Below are positions 1 to 11,309 of a stretch of DNA of 64,000 bases, one piece after another. The stretch is taken from positions 62,001 to 126,000 of the forward strand of contig NZ_JABBGH010000003.1 of NCBI RefSeq assembly GCF_012927305.1, given 5' to 3'. The notes below the pieces were generated by a model. That model saw nothing but the letters and a program-made list of their open reading frames with translations. It did no database searches and had not been told where the DNA came from. Source of the stretch: Hymenobacter polaris. Lineage in GTDB: Bacteria > Bacteroidota > Bacteroidia > Cytophagales > Hymenobacteraceae. Position 1 is the first letter of the stretch, and the number at the start of each line of letters is the position of its first letter. A program made the translations under genes and the position numbers.

Positions 1-134
1 GGCTGCAAGTGGGGCGGGCGGTGCAACGCCTCTTTGGTGGGCCGCGGCTGAGCGAGCTGGTGGTGGGCGGCCTGCGCCACTGGCCCGCCGCCGTGCGGGC
101 CCTGATGCGCCGCACGCACGGCACCGAATTTTAG
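1..134 (+). CDS. C-terminal fragment of an upstream gene, possibly a PKS-associated FAD-dependent oxidoreductase
   Basis: Only the last 43 codons are inside the window. They read in frame from base 3 to a TAG stop at 132-134 and end in RTHGTEF. The tail is basic and hydrophobic, and codon use matches the neighbours. In Bacteroidota a type III polyketide synthase is often next to a geranylgeranyl-reductase-like FAD oxidoreductase, and a Leu-rich tail ending in RRTHG would suit that family. This is an inference from context; no FAD-binding motif is visible in the fragment. Confidence 0.5.
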   Translation, partial: LQVGRAVQRLFGGPRLSELVVGGLRHWPAAVRALMRRTHGTEF

Positions 135-372
135 GCGCACGGCCTGGCAGCTAGGCAAAACAAGTGTAAAATTTGCGCTATCTGTGCCCCTAGGGTCCGG
201 CCAGCCCTGGAGCCATTTAGCTATTAACCAGCATCATACTAGCAATACATGCAGCTACCCGGCCCGCCCCAGCCGAAAACTTGGGGCGGGCCCGACTGCT
301 ACCGGCCGCGCCTTTGCGTAGATTGGCCCAAGCCCTAGACGCCTGCGCTGGCCTAGGGTCCTTCTTTTTCTC

Positions 373-1533
373 ATGCCTAGCTACCTGGGTGCCATTGGCA
401 CCGCCGTTCCGCCCCACCGCCTGGCCCAGCCGGTTATTGCTGGGTTTATGGCGCGGGCCCTCGAGCTAGACGAGGCCGCCACACGCAAGCTGCGGGCCCT
501 CTACCGGGTGTCGGGCATCGAGCACCGCCACTCGGTGCTGCCCGACTACGGCCGGGCAACGGGCGAGTTTGAGTTTTTTCCTAATACGCCCGGTCTGGAG
601 CCTTTTCCGCGCGTGGCTTCGCGCCTGGCGGCCTACCGGCGCGAGGCCCTGCCCCTGGCCCTGGCGGCCGTGCGCGACACCCTAGGGCAGGCGCCGGGCA
701 TAGAAGCGGCCAGCCTTACGCACCTGCTTACCGTGAGCTGCACGGGCATGTACGCGCCGGGGCTAGATATTGAGCTGGTGCAGGCCCTAGGGCTAGCGCC
801 GAGCGTGCGGCGCACCTGCATCAACTTTATGGGCTGCTACGCGGCCGTAAACGCCCTGCGCCTGGCCGATAGCCTGGTGCGGGCCGACCCGGCGGCGCGG
901 GTGCTGGTGGTGAGCGTGGAGCTGTGCACCCTGCACTTCCAGAAAAGCCCTGAGCCCGACCACCTAGTAAGCAACGCCTTATTTGGCGACGGGGCGGCGG
1001 CCGCGCTGGTGCTGGGCGAGCCCCTGCCGGGCCCGCAGCCTAGCCTAGCGCTGCGCGCCTTCCACTGCGGCCTCGAGCCGGCGGGCCTGGCCGACATGGC
1101 CTGGCACATCGGCGACTTTGGCTTCGAGATGACGCTCTCGGGCTACGTGCCGGCGCTCATCGAGGGGGGCATTGGGGCCTTGGTTGCGCGGCTGCTGCAC
1201 GAGCTGCCAATAGAGGCCGAAGCCATTCGCCACTTCGCGCTGCACCCCGGCGGCCGTAAGATTCTGGAAGCCATCGAAAAGGCCCTAGGCCTCTCGGCCC
1301 ACGACAACCGCCACGCCTACCGGGTGCTGCGCGACTACGGCAACATGTCGTCGGCCACGGTGCTTTTTGTGCTGCGCGAGCTGCTGGCCCACGCCACCCC
1401 CGCCGACCACGGCGCGCCGGTGCTTAGCTGCGCCTTCGGGCCGGGGCTGACGCTGGAGGCTATGCTGCTGGAGGTGGTAGCCTTGCCTAGCCCAGCAGCC
1501 CTAGGCCCGGAGCAAGCCGCAACCTTTGCTTAG
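373..1533 (+). CDS. Type III polyketide synthase (chalcone/stilbene synthase-like)
   Basis: This 386-residue protein has the usual length of bacterial type III polyketide synthases, homodimeric ketosynthases that extend an acyl-CoA starter with malonyl-CoA without an acyl carrier protein. The catalytic triad is visible: Cys123 in VSCTGMYAPG, His291 in ALHPGG and Asn324 in YGNMSSATV. The first two thirds form the first thiolase fold and the rest the second. It starts at an ATG just after a CCTAGGG site, with no Shine-Dalgarno. Related bacterial enzymes make alkylresorcinols or alkylpyrones; the product here cannot be read from sequence. The fragment at 1-134 and the methyltransferase at 2916-3635 are likely pathway partners, although the methyltransferase is on the other strand. 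Confidence 0.93.
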   Translation: MPSYLGAIGTAVPPHRLAQPVIAGFMARALELDEAATRKLRALYRVSGIEHRHSVLPDYGRATGEFEFFPNTPGLEPFPRVASRLAAYRREALPLALAAVRDTLGQAPGIEAASLTHLLTVSCTGMYAPGLDIELVQALGLAPSVRRTCINFMGCYAAVNALRLADSLVRADPAARVLVVSVELCTLHFQKSPEPDHLVSNALFGDGAAAALVLGEPLPGPQPSLALRAFHCGLEPAGLADMAWHIGDFGFEMTLSGYVPALIEGGIGALVARLLHELPIEAEAIRHFALHPGGRKILEAIEKALGLSAHDNRHAYRVLRDYGNMSSATVLFVLRELLAHATPADHGAPVLSCAFGPGLTLEAMLLEVVALPSPAALGPEQAATFA

Positions 1534-1547
1534 CTGCGTTAAGTACC

Positions 1548-2711
1548 CTAGTAGTCCAGCGACAACTTGCGGCTGTAGGTGCCGCGCTCGGTGCTGAGAA
1601 ACAAGCGGTAGATGCCCACTGCCAGCCCCGGCTTGATGAAGTGCGGCTGGCCATCCTCCAGGTTTAGCGACTGCTGAAAAACCAGGTGCCCCGCAATGTC
1701 CACTATCTTGAGCTGGCCCATGCTGCCAGGTCCCAGCGGCGGCACCTGCAAGTAAAAGGTACCATTGTTGGGCACCGGGTACAGGCTGAGCACGAAGGGG
1801 GTTGGCTTCACTTCCACGGCCAGCATGGGCGAGTACACCGGCGAGCGGTCGCTGCGCAGCTGTTCGAGGCGGTAGTAGTTTTGGCCAAGGGCGGGCTTAG
1901 CATCCAGAAACTCGTAGGTGTGCGGGCCCCCGCCCACGCAGGCCTGGCGCTGCACGGTTTCGAACACCACCCCGTCGGTAGAGCGCTGCACCACGTAGGC
2001 CTCGCAGTTGTATTCGGCTACTACGTTCCAGCGCACCTGGACCCGCTGCTGGTCAGGCGTCAGCTCCAGCTCACTGAGCGTGGGCTGGATGGCGCCGGTC
2101 TGGCTATAAAGCACTCCGTTGGGAATGAGTTGCTTAGGCAAGTTGGGGCCGCTGTATTGCAGCACCAGGCCCTGGCTGCCGCCGTGCTCCCCGTAGGCTA
2201 CGCGCAGCGTGTGCAGGCCGGCAGTAAGGGTGCAGGTGCCCACTGCTTCGCGGAAGCCCTGCTGGTCGCCCTTGTTGCTCGCCAAAGCCTGCGGACCGGC
2301 ATCCAGCCAGAGGTAGGCGGCATCATCCGAGCCCAGGTAAAAGCTGTATTGCCCCGGCGTCAGCACGTAAAGCTGCCCCTGGAAGTAGCCGCTGAACTCG
2401 TCGGGATTGCCCGGCGCGTTGTAGACTGCGATGGCGCCCACCTTAAAATTATCCGTTTCGGCCTGCGGAAAGTTAAGCTGGTCGACGGGGCGATTCACGA
2501 TGGCGGCCGGCTGCTGGAAGAAAGACAGCGCGTCGTTGAAATAGCCCCGGTAATAATCGGCCCGCAAGCCCGGTGTGCCCACTGGTGCCTGCGCGGCCGC
2601 CGCCGTTGCCCCCAGCAACAAAACTCCCCACCACAGCAGGACCAAGCCGCGCCGGGCCGCCAGCAGCCGCTGGGGTGGGTGGTAGAATAAAAGCGCGTAC
2701 AGTGAATTCAT
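1548..2711 (-). CDS. Secreted PA14-domain protein with T9SS C-terminal sorting domain
   Basis: A 387-residue exported protein. A basic, hydrophobic N-terminus (about residues 1-42, ending AAAAQAP) acts as signal peptide. Residues about 48-205 form a PA14 domain (LRADYYRGYFNDA start, YSFYLGSDDAAYLWLD core), a beta-barrel that often binds glycans. Residues about 212-305 resemble a fibronectin-type linker. The last 80 residues (LSLYPVPNNGTFYLQV to YSRKLSLDY) form a type A sorting domain of the type IX secretion system, so the protein is probably delivered to the cell surface or medium. It converges on the polyketide synthase with a 14-bp gap. No enzymatic domain is seen, so a carbohydrate-binding or adhesive role is inferred. 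Confidence 0.85.
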   Translation of the reverse strand: MNSLYALLFYHPPQRLLAARRGLVLLWWGVLLLGATAAAAQAPVGTPGLRADYYRGYFNDALSFFQQPAAIVNRPVDQLNFPQAETDNFKVGAIAVYNAPGNPDEFSGYFQGQLYVLTPGQYSFYLGSDDAAYLWLDAGPQALASNKGDQQGFREAVGTCTLTAGLHTLRVAYGEHGGSQGLVLQYSGPNLPKQLIPNGVLYSQTGAIQPTLSELELTPDQQRVQVRWNVVAEYNCEAYVVQRSTDGVVFETVQRQACVGGGPHTYEFLDAKPALGQNYYRLEQLRSDRSPVYSPMLAVEVKPTPFVLSLYPVPNNGTFYLQVPPLGPGSMGQLKIVDIAGHLVFQQSLNLEDGQPHFIKPGLAVGIYRLFLSTERGTYSRKLSLDY

Positions 2712-2836
2712 AATAAGTCGGGTGGGATAGAAGGAAAGTGAATGTTAAACGTGCCTGCTGGGCGGTGCGGTTAAGCAGATGCGAGTTCTTTTAAAATAAT
2801 ATTATTTTTTTACTTTTTTCTTGTAAAAAGACTTTA

Positions 2837-2844
2837 CAAAGCTA
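2837..2844 (-). promoter_or_regulatory. Bacteroidota -7 box (TAGCTTTG) upstream of the PA14 gene
   Basis: On the minus strand the octamer TAGCTTTG matches the TAnnTTTG -7 consensus of Bacteroidota. It sits in the AT-rich stretch between 2712 and 2915, about 125 bp before the PA14 start codon. A -33 element is not clear. Confidence 0.4.
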
Positions 2845-2915
2845 ATGCATCATTTTTACCCTCAGGTGGTTTACAGGCTTAAAATTGTTATATTTAGTTA
2901 ATTTTAAGTGAAAGT

Positions 2916-3635
2916 TCAAGGGGCATTTGCCGCGCCCGCCAGCACCAGCTGCCAGCGGAAAGCCCAGCACCAGCGCAGTGAGTAGTGCCTGATGCCCGCC
3001 GCCGCCAGCAAGCGCCGCCAGTCGGCCCGTGAAAAGGCGCGGGCGACCGACAAGGGCGCATCGTGCTGCACCAGGCGCGAACCCCCTAGAAGCTTGGTTA
3101 AGAGCCGAATGCTGTGGTAAGCCAGCCAATGCCGGTGCAGGTCGTTGATGACAACGGCTACCCTAGCCTGCTGCTGCCAGCGGCGCAGCAGCGGCACCAG
3201 CTCGGCATCGGTGAAGTGGTGGCAAAAGAGGCTGGCGGTGAGTACATCGTAGGGCTGGCTGGCAAATTCGGTGCCGAAAATGTCAAGCTGCTGGTAGCTG
3301 ATTTCGGGGTAGGCCTGGCTTTTGGCAGCGGCGTAGCGCAGCATAAAGGCGTTGGCATCGATGCCCACCAGCTGGGCGGGCTGGTGCTGGCGGCGAACCC
3401 AGCGGGCCACGTGGCGCAGGGTATCGCCGCCGCCGCTGCCCAGGTCGGCCAGGCGCAAGGGCCGGCCCGCCGGAAAGCGCGGGCGCAGCCGGGCTAGCGC
3501 CGCCAGCACCGGGCGGTAGCCACCGAGCCAGGTATTGATAGTTTCCAGCTCATCCAGGTTTTGGCGCAGCTCCTCAGTAGCCAGGCTTAGGTCGTCCATC
3601 AGCTCGGGCGTAGTGGCGCGGGTGCGAAGGTTCAT
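2916..3635 (-). CDS. Class I SAM-dependent methyltransferase, type III PKS-associated type
   Basis: A 239-residue Rossmann-fold methyltransferase. The SAM-binding motif I is ADLGSGGGDTLRHVA (about residues 64-78), followed by the acidic motif LVGIDANAFML and a motif near YDVLTASLFCHHF. The N-terminus (MDDLSLATEELRQNLDELET, then INTWLGGY) resembles methyltransferases that sit beside type III polyketide synthases in Bacteroidota and Actinobacteria, where they are thought to O-methylate the polyketide phenol or pyrone. Here it is separated from the synthase by the PA14 gene and inverted, so it needs its own promoter. The substrate is inferred from family context only. Confidence 0.8.
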   Translation of the reverse strand: MNLRTRATTPELMDDLSLATEELRQNLDELETINTWLGGYRPVLAALARLRPRFPAGRPLRLADLGSGGGDTLRHVARWVRRQHQPAQLVGIDANAFMLRYAAAKSQAYPEISYQQLDIFGTEFASQPYDVLTASLFCHHFTDAELVPLLRRWQQQARVAVVINDLHRHWLAYHSIRLLTKLLGGSRLVQHDAPLSVARAFSRADWRRLLAAAGIRHYSLRWCWAFRWQLVLAGAANAP

Positions 3636-3805
3636 GTAGGTAAAGGTCGGGCAGTGGTTGGGCTAGCAATTGGATTCATTCAGCCTTTTTTTGGTTGCTA
3701 CCAAGCCAGCCAATAGAATTAATTTGGCAATCAATAGAACCTTATTTATCTTAGCCAGCGTATTCGCTTAGGGAATAAGCATTTGCTTTTAGCTATACTC
3801 GCGCT

Positions 3806-4711
3806 GTGACTCTCCCTTTTACTCTCCTGTGGCTGCTGAGCGGAGGTCCTGCCTCCCACTTAGCCCCTAGCCACCCGGCGCCCCAGCACCGGCCCGCGCC
3901 CGCCGTCCAGGCTGAATTTGGCTACCCCGACGGCGTGGCTCTCGGGCGCGACGGCTCGCTCTACGTGGTAGACACCGATAACAGCGTGGTGAAAAAGATA
4001 TCACCGGCGGGCGAAATCACCACCGTGCTCAGCGCCAACCTAAAGTATCCCACCGGCGTGGCCCTAGGTCTCGACGGCACCCTTTACGTGGCCGACGCGG
4101 GCAGCCGCGCGGTGTGGCGCCTGGCGCCTGCCGCCACCGCCGCCGACAAGCTCACGGGCCGCGGCTTCACCTTTCCGAGCGCCGTGGCAGTGACCCCCGA
4201 CGGCACGCTCTACGTAGCCGATGCGGGCGCAGGCGCCGGGGGCTCGGTGCAGAAAATCAGTCCCGCGGGCCAGGCCGAGGTGGTGGCCAAAAACCTGCAT
4301 AAGCCCAGTGGCCTGGCCCTAGGGGCCGATGGCACGGTGTACGTAGCCGAAAGCACCACCAATACCATCCTTCAGCTAACGCCTACCGGCCAAACCAGCG
4401 TGGCCGCCCAGGGCCTGGCGCTCGACCAGCCCCACGGCCTGGCCGTGGGCACCGATGGCGTGCTGTACGTGGCTGATTCTTACCACCATCGGGTGCTCAC
4501 TATCAGCCCCACCGGGCGGGTGGCTACCCTGGCCGAGGGCCTCAGCTACCCCTCGGGCCTGGCCGTGGATGCGGCCGGCACCGTGTACGTAGCCGATACC
4601 GGCCACGGCGTCCTCAAGCGCGTGAGCGCAGCCGGCACTATTTCGGCCGTGCCCGCCCCGGCGCTCGATATTAAAGCCAGCGCGGCCGGCTCTCAATCTA
4701 CTAAGCCATAG
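3806..4711 (+). CDS. Secreted NHL-repeat beta-propeller protein
   Basis: A 301-residue protein with a short N-terminal export signal (MTLPFTLLWLLSGGPASH) and then about five NHL repeats of the pattern GVALGxDGTLYVAD followed by V-x-K/R-ISPxG. The repeats run from about residue 38 to 285 and should form a beta-propeller, generally a protein- or ligand-binding platform. The tail is short and Ala/Ser-rich. The start is a GTG at 3806; I see no upstream ATG in frame, and the signal peptide begins right there. No catalytic residues are recognisable. It is divergent from the methyltransferase and followed by a strong terminator. Confidence 0.8.
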   Translation: MTLPFTLLWLLSGGPASHLAPSHPAPQHRPAPAVQAEFGYPDGVALGRDGSLYVVDTDNSVVKKISPAGEITTVLSANLKYPTGVALGLDGTLYVADAGSRAVWRLAPAATAADKLTGRGFTFPSAVAVTPDGTLYVADAGAGAGGSVQKISPAGQAEVVAKNLHKPSGLALGADGTVYVAESTTNTILQLTPTGQTSVAAQGLALDQPHGLAVGTDGVLYVADSYHHRVLTISPTGRVATLAEGLSYPSGLAVDAAGTVYVADTGHGVLKRVSAAGTISAVPAPALDIKASAAGSQSTKP

Positions 4712-4740
4712 TTATTTATAAGCATTAAGCTATCGTTTCG

Positions 4741-4771
4741 GCGGGCTCTCAAACTAGGTTTGGGAGCCCGC
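4741..4771 (+). terminator. Rho-independent terminator after the NHL protein
   Basis: GCGGGCTC and GAGCCCGC form the base of a stem continued by CAAA/TTTG around a short loop, followed by a TTCCTTT run. It lies 30 bp after the NHL stop codon. Confidence 0.75.
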
Positions 4772-4802
4772 TTCCTTTACGTTGCTGCCGAGCGCGCTGC
4801 CC

Positions 4803-6023
4803 CTAGGCCCCCGCGTAGCTGGCCAGGTACTGGAAGCGTGGCTGTAGCTGGCCGCTGCGGGCGATGGTGGCGCGGGCCAGCACCCCGTCCGGGTCGCCGC
4901 CGAGCAGGTGCGGAAACACTTCGTCGAGCAGCTGGCGGGCGAAGTCGCGGCTAGCGTTGCGGGGCAGCTCGCAGGGCAGGTTATCCACGGCCATGACGGT
5001 GATGTGCCCTAGGCCCGAGTAGGGCGCTACAAGCTGCCTGCTGGCCGGGTCGTAGTCGAAAGCCGGGGCTTCAATGGTGGTACTGCGCTGGGTAAGCGGG
5101 ATGGAGCCATCCACGTCGCAGGTGACGTCGGCGATGGTATCGAGCTTAAAGTCAGGGCGCTGCGTATCGGCTTCCGTAAAAAGCCTAGGGGCGGCGGGGT
5201 CCCAGTAGGCGCAGGCAATGAGCAGGTCGGTGACGGGCAGAAACTGGCCGAAGGTGCTTTCGTAGGCCCTAGGCTCCTGGTGGAAATTGGGCGTGTCCCA
5301 GACCCGGCCGTCGGCGCGGCGGTTGTAGTCGGAGCTACGCAGTTGGGCGTACACCGGCTCGTTGAACGTGAGGTAGAGGTAGTCGTAGACGCTCACGCGG
5401 CGGATGCCCATGCGGCCCAGCACCTCTAGGGCGCCCTGGGCCACGCGGCCCGAGCCCGTAACGGCAATTTTGATGGGCGGCAGGCGGCGCACCTTGAAGA
5501 ACTCCTCCTCCATGTCCTCCAAATCGACGCACTGCCAGGCCGGCCGCAGCTGGTAGAGGCCATGCTTGCGGCCGTAGGTGAGCAGGCCGTTGTAGGCGCC
5601 CACCACGCCGGCCCAGTAGCCAAAGGCCACCACCCGCTCGCCCTGGGCATTGGTCAGCAGCTCGTAGTCAATCAGCGTAAGGTCCTGGTCGAGCACCGTC
5701 CGCAGCAGCGCCCGGTTGCGCGGCTGCTGCTTGATGGTGTGGGAGAAAAACAGGTAGGTTTTGCTCGGAATCAGCTCCTGCACGGGCACTTCCTTCACGC
5801 CCAGCAGCACGTCGCAGGCGGCCATGTCGTCGCTTACCTCCAGGCCCAGGTCGCGGTACTCCTGGTCGGCAAAGGCGCGGTGGGGGCTGGGCTGCACCCG
5901 CACCCGGATGCCACCGGGGTAGGCATCCTGCAGCTCCACGCACTTTTTGGGGGTGAGGGCCACGCGGCGGTCGGGCGGGGTGCGGCCTTCGCGCAGCAGG
6001 CCGATGAGCAGAGGGGTGGGCAT
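4803..6023 (-). CDS. NAD(P)-dependent oxidoreductase of the alanine dehydrogenase / lysine-forming saccharopine dehydrogenase type
   Basis: A 406-residue protein with the AlaDh/PNT N-terminal domain (LLREGRTPPDRRVALTPKKC, residues about 9-28, with the substrate-contacting Arg and Lys) and a C-terminal Rossmann domain whose nucleotide loop is IAVTGSGRVAQGALEVLGRMG (about residues 186-206). Late motifs (IADVTCDVDGSIPLTQRSTT) are typical of the saccharopine dehydrogenase (L-lysine-forming) branch. It probably oxidises or reduces an amino acid with NAD(P), most plausibly in lysine or alanine metabolism; the exact substrate is not determined. It is transcribed away from gcvP, and a dispersed palindrome begins 26 bp upstream of its start codon. 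Confidence 0.75.
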   Translation of the reverse strand: MPTPLLIGLLREGRTPPDRRVALTPKKCVELQDAYPGGIRVRVQPSPHRAFADQEYRDLGLEVSDDMAACDVLLGVKEVPVQELIPSKTYLFFSHTIKQQPRNRALLRTVLDQDLTLIDYELLTNAQGERVVAFGYWAGVVGAYNGLLTYGRKHGLYQLRPAWQCVDLEDMEEEFFKVRRLPPIKIAVTGSGRVAQGALEVLGRMGIRRVSVYDYLYLTFNEPVYAQLRSSDYNRRADGRVWDTPNFHQEPRAYESTFGQFLPVTDLLIACAYWDPAAPRLFTEADTQRPDFKLDTIADVTCDVDGSIPLTQRSTTIEAPAFDYDPASRQLVAPYSGLGHITVMAVDNLPCELPRNASRDFARQLLDEVFPHLLGGDPDGVLARATIARSGQLQPRFQYLASYAGA

Positions 6024-6048
6024 GGAGGGAGAGGAGATTGTAAAAGAA

Positions 6049-6136
6049 CGTCATGCTGAGCGTAGCCGAAGCATCTCTACCGCAGTCGTCCGGGTATCGC
6101 GCGGTAGAGATGCTTCGGCTGCGCTCAGCATGACCG
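6049..6136. repeat. Dispersed palindrome, copy 1 (GAAGCATCTCTACC family)
   Basis: An 88-bp inverted repeat with arms of about 34 bp. The left arm has CGTCATGCTGAGC, then GTAGCCGAAGCATCTCTACCG; the right arm is its near-perfect complement. Further copies are at 9206, 55312 and 60676. It lies in the divergent intergenic region between the oxidoreductase and gcvP. Confidence 0.9.
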
Positions 6137-6202
6137 CCTTTTTATTCCGGCGGCAACGGTAAGCGAGCCAAAACTAGCACCCGCCCCGCACCCGGCCGGG
6201 CG

Positions 6203-6210
6203 TACCTTTG
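6203..6210 (+). promoter_or_regulatory. -7 box (TACCTTTG) of the gcvP promoter
   Basis: A perfect match to the Bacteroidota TAnnTTTG -7 element, 36 bp before the gcvP ATG. This predicts a leader of about 30 nt. Confidence 0.6.
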
Positions 6211-6245
6211 TTACCGGATTTGTAGCCATCCTTTTCTACTAGTTT

Positions 6246-9170
<2,925 letters not shown>

Positions 9171-9498
9171 GCGGCCTAAGCAGCCCTAGGGTCAGCGCCC
9201 CTGTAAAAAGGCGGTCATGCTGAGCTTGCCGAAGCATCTCTACCGCGCCATGTTGTTCGGTAGAGATGCTTCGGCAAGCTCAGCATGACCGCCTTTTAGC
9301 ATTGTGCCAGCACGTTGTTGGCCCGCAATTTGTCCGCTTTCTACGCGTTAAACCGCTGCCTTTTGCCCCGGTCTAACCCTAGGATTTGCTAGTCGAGGCA
9401 ATCGGGCAAATAGTCGGCTTGCCTACTAAAAAAAGGAACATTGCCTAAGCTGCCAACGTTAGCAATTTACCTTCCTGAAACCACTCATTTAAAGCCAT
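9171..9498. other. Intergenic region after gcvP
   Basis: A 328-bp gene-free stretch. It holds the dispersed palindrome at 9206-9297, which probably also ends gcvP transcription, and then about 200 bp of less GC-rich sequence that should carry the promoter of the DUF4136 gene. No ORF or RNA gene was recognised. Confidence 0.6.
9206..9297. repeat. Dispersed palindrome, copy 2
   Basis: Arms AAAAGGCGGTCATGCTGAGC plus TTGCCGAAGCATCTCTACCG and their complement surround a loop of about 12 bp. It starts 35 bp after the gcvP stop. The CCGCCTTTT end of the right arm could serve as a terminator. Confidence 0.9.
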
Positions 9499-10122
9499 AT
9501 GAACCGCATCAATCATTTCCTGGGCCGCTCGGCTGCCGCCGCGGCTCTGGGCCTTACGCTGGCCCTAGGGCTGGGTGCCTGCACGACCGCTAACGTGGGT
9601 GTATCGAGCGATTTTGACCACGCCGTAAACTTCCGCGCTTACAAAACCTGGGCTTGGTATCCGCGCCAGGCCAGCGACACCGAGGGCGGCCCCGCCCGCG
9701 GCTACGAGTCGTTCACCGACCAGCGTATTCGCGCGGCCCTCAGCAAAGATCTGGAGTCGAAAGGCCTGACCGAGGTAGCCAGCAATGCCAGCCCCGACGT
9801 GTTTGTGGCCTACTCGGTACGCGTTGAGAACAAGCAGAACCTCTCGCCCGGCTATGGCGGCTTCGGCTACCCCTACTACGGGTACGGCTACGGTGGTTTT
9901 GGCGGCTACCCCTATGGCGGTGGCAGCTACACCTACAAAGCCGGTACGGTTATCATCGACATCGTAGATGCCCGCCGCAAGGAGTTAGCCTGGCGTGGCA
10001 CCGGCCAGGCCCAACTTGATAACAACAGCATCTCGGAGCAGGAAACCTTCCGCATCGTGAATAGCGTGATGGGTAACTACCCGCCCACCGACAGCCCCCG
10101 CCAGCAGGCTGCCTACCGCTAA
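9499..10122 (+). CDS. DUF4136 family lipoprotein
   Basis: A 207-residue lipoprotein. The lipobox is LGLGAC with the lipidated Cys at residue 28. The mature part begins with the DUF4136 signature SSDFDHAVNFRAYKTWAWYP (about residues 35-54), contains a Tyr/Gly-rich loop (about residues 118-145) and closes with a conserved EQETFRIVNSVMGNYPP segment. The family is common in Bacteroidota and Proteobacteria envelopes; its function is unknown. The ATG follows a short AT-rich leader. It is monocistronic, ending in a terminator at 10147. Confidence 0.88.
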   Translation: MNRINHFLGRSAAAAALGLTLALGLGACTTANVGVSSDFDHAVNFRAYKTWAWYPRQASDTEGGPARGYESFTDQRIRAALSKDLESKGLTEVASNASPDVFVAYSVRVENKQNLSPGYGGFGYPYYGYGYGGFGGYPYGGGSYTYKAGTVIIDIVDARRKELAWRGTGQAQLDNNSISEQETFRIVNSVMGNYPPTDSPRQQAAYR

Positions 10123-10146
10123 GTCCTAGGCCCCCTATCAGCAAAG

Positions 10147-10170
10147 AAGCCCCGCTGCTCAGCGGGGCTT
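10147..10170 (+). terminator. Terminator after the DUF4136 gene
   Basis: AAGCCCCGCT and AGCGGGGCTT pair around a 4-base loop, followed by TTTTTGTTTG. It lies 25 bp after the stop. Confidence 0.85.
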
Positions 10171-10257
10171 TTTGTTTGTACTGCGGGTACGGCGAGTCTA
10201 CGCACAGAGCCGTCTGCTTCCTTACCCGTGCGGACTCACAGAGCCCACGATGCAGCA

Positions 10258-11193
10258 CTATATCGGCACGTTGACGTGGCGCTCGGCGTGGTAGCTGCTG
10301 CGCACTAGCGGGCCGCTTTCCACGTACTTGAGGCCGCGCTTCAAACCCTCCTCCTTATAGGCCGCGAACGCGTCAGGGTGGATGAACTCGGCTACTTCGA
10401 GGTGGCGCTTGGTGGGCTGCAGGTACTGCCCTAGGGTCAGGATGTCGAGGCCGTTGGCCACGAGGTCGTCCATAGCCTGGTGTACCTCGTCGGGCTTCTC
10501 GCCCAGGCCCAGCATAATGCCCGACTTGGTGCGGTGCCCGGCCAGCTTGGTGCGCCGGATTTGCTCCAGGCTGCGGTCGTACTTGGCCTGCGGGCGCACC
10601 AGGCGGTAGAGGCTGCCCACGGTTTCCATGTTGTGCGAAATCACCTCCTGGCCGCCCGAGGTCATGACCTCCAGCGCCTCCCAGTTGGCTTTCACGTCGG
10701 GTATCAGGGTTTCGATGGTGGTGCCGGGGCTCAACTGCTTGGTAAGCACCACTGTATCTCGCCACACGCCGGCGCCGCGGTCCTTCAGCTCGTCGCGGTT
10801 CACGCTGGTGATAACGGCGTGCTTCACCTTCATCAGGCTGATGGCCTCGGCCACGCGGCGCGGCTCATCCAGGTCCAACTCGGAGGGACGGCCGGTGGCC
10901 ACGGCGCAGAACGAGCACGAGCGGGTGCACACGTTGCCCAGAATCATGAACGTGGCCGTGCCGGCACCCCAGCACTCGCCCATGTTGGGGCAGTTGCCGC
11001 TCTGGCAGATGGTGTGCAGCTTGTGCTCGTCCACCAGCTGGCGCACGGCAGCGTAGTCGGGCCCGATGGGCAGTTTCACGCGCAGCCAGTCGGGCTTACG
11101 GGCGCGGGCGGGCGCGGCCGGCTCGGCGGGGGCTAGGGCCGCCGTCTGGGGCTGCGCCTGAATAACGGGAAGCGTAAGCAATAACGAATCCAT
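10258..11193 (-). CDS. lipA: Lipoyl synthase
   Basis: A 311-residue radical SAM enzyme that inserts two sulfurs into protein-bound octanoyl chains. Both iron-sulfur clusters are visible: the auxiliary cluster motif Cys63-x4-Cys68-x5-Cys74 (CQSGNCPNMGEC) and the radical SAM motif Cys89-x3-Cys93-x2-Cys96 (CTRSCSFC). The conserved late serine motif is present in LVRSSYHAE. The first 35 residues are Ala/Pro-rich and not conserved, so the true start could be slightly internal. It supplies lipoate for the glycine cleavage system and the 2-oxoacid dehydrogenases. It converges on the DUF4136 gene; the outer-membrane protein gene lies upstream on the same strand, separated by the AT-rich repeat at 11200-11305. 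Confidence 0.97.
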   Translation of the reverse strand: MDSLLLTLPVIQAQPQTAALAPAEPAAPARARKPDWLRVKLPIGPDYAAVRQLVDEHKLHTICQSGNCPNMGECWGAGTATFMILGNVCTRSCSFCAVATGRPSELDLDEPRRVAEAISLMKVKHAVITSVNRDELKDRGAGVWRDTVVLTKQLSPGTTIETLIPDVKANWEALEVMTSGGQEVISHNMETVGSLYRLVRPQAKYDRSLEQIRRTKLAGHRTKSGIMLGLGEKPDEVHQAMDDLVANGLDILTLGQYLQPTKRHLEVAEFIHPDAFAAYKEEGLKRGLKYVESGPLVRSSYHAERHVNVPI

Positions 11194-11199
11194 CTTGAT

Positions 11200-11305
11200 G
11201 AATTATGAATTATAAGTTATGAATTACGAATTGATAAACCGGGAAGTAGGAATTAAGTATGCCACTGCGCTCAATTCATAATTTCTAATTCATAATTCAA
11301 AATTA
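11200..11305. repeat. AT-rich inverted repeat (TTATGAATTA type)
   Basis: About 105 bp of AT-rich DNA inside a GC-rich context. Left arm units TGAATTATGAATTATAAGTT are mirrored by a right arm with CAATTCATAATTTCTAATTC. It lies between lipA and the upstream outer-membrane protein gene on the same strand. It may form a hairpin or be a MITE-like remnant; no terminal duplication was established. Confidence 0.7.
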
Positions 11306-11309
11306 AGCA

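Noticed and set aside
1686..2690. A 334-codon plus-strand frame opposite the PA14 gene
   Set aside because: It is antisense to a protein with clear PA14 and T9SS domains; its own sequence has no domain and is His/Ala/Val-rich as expected for a shadow.
11200..11305. A CRISPR-like array
   Set aside because: The AT-rich units are inverted and imperfect with no regular spacers.
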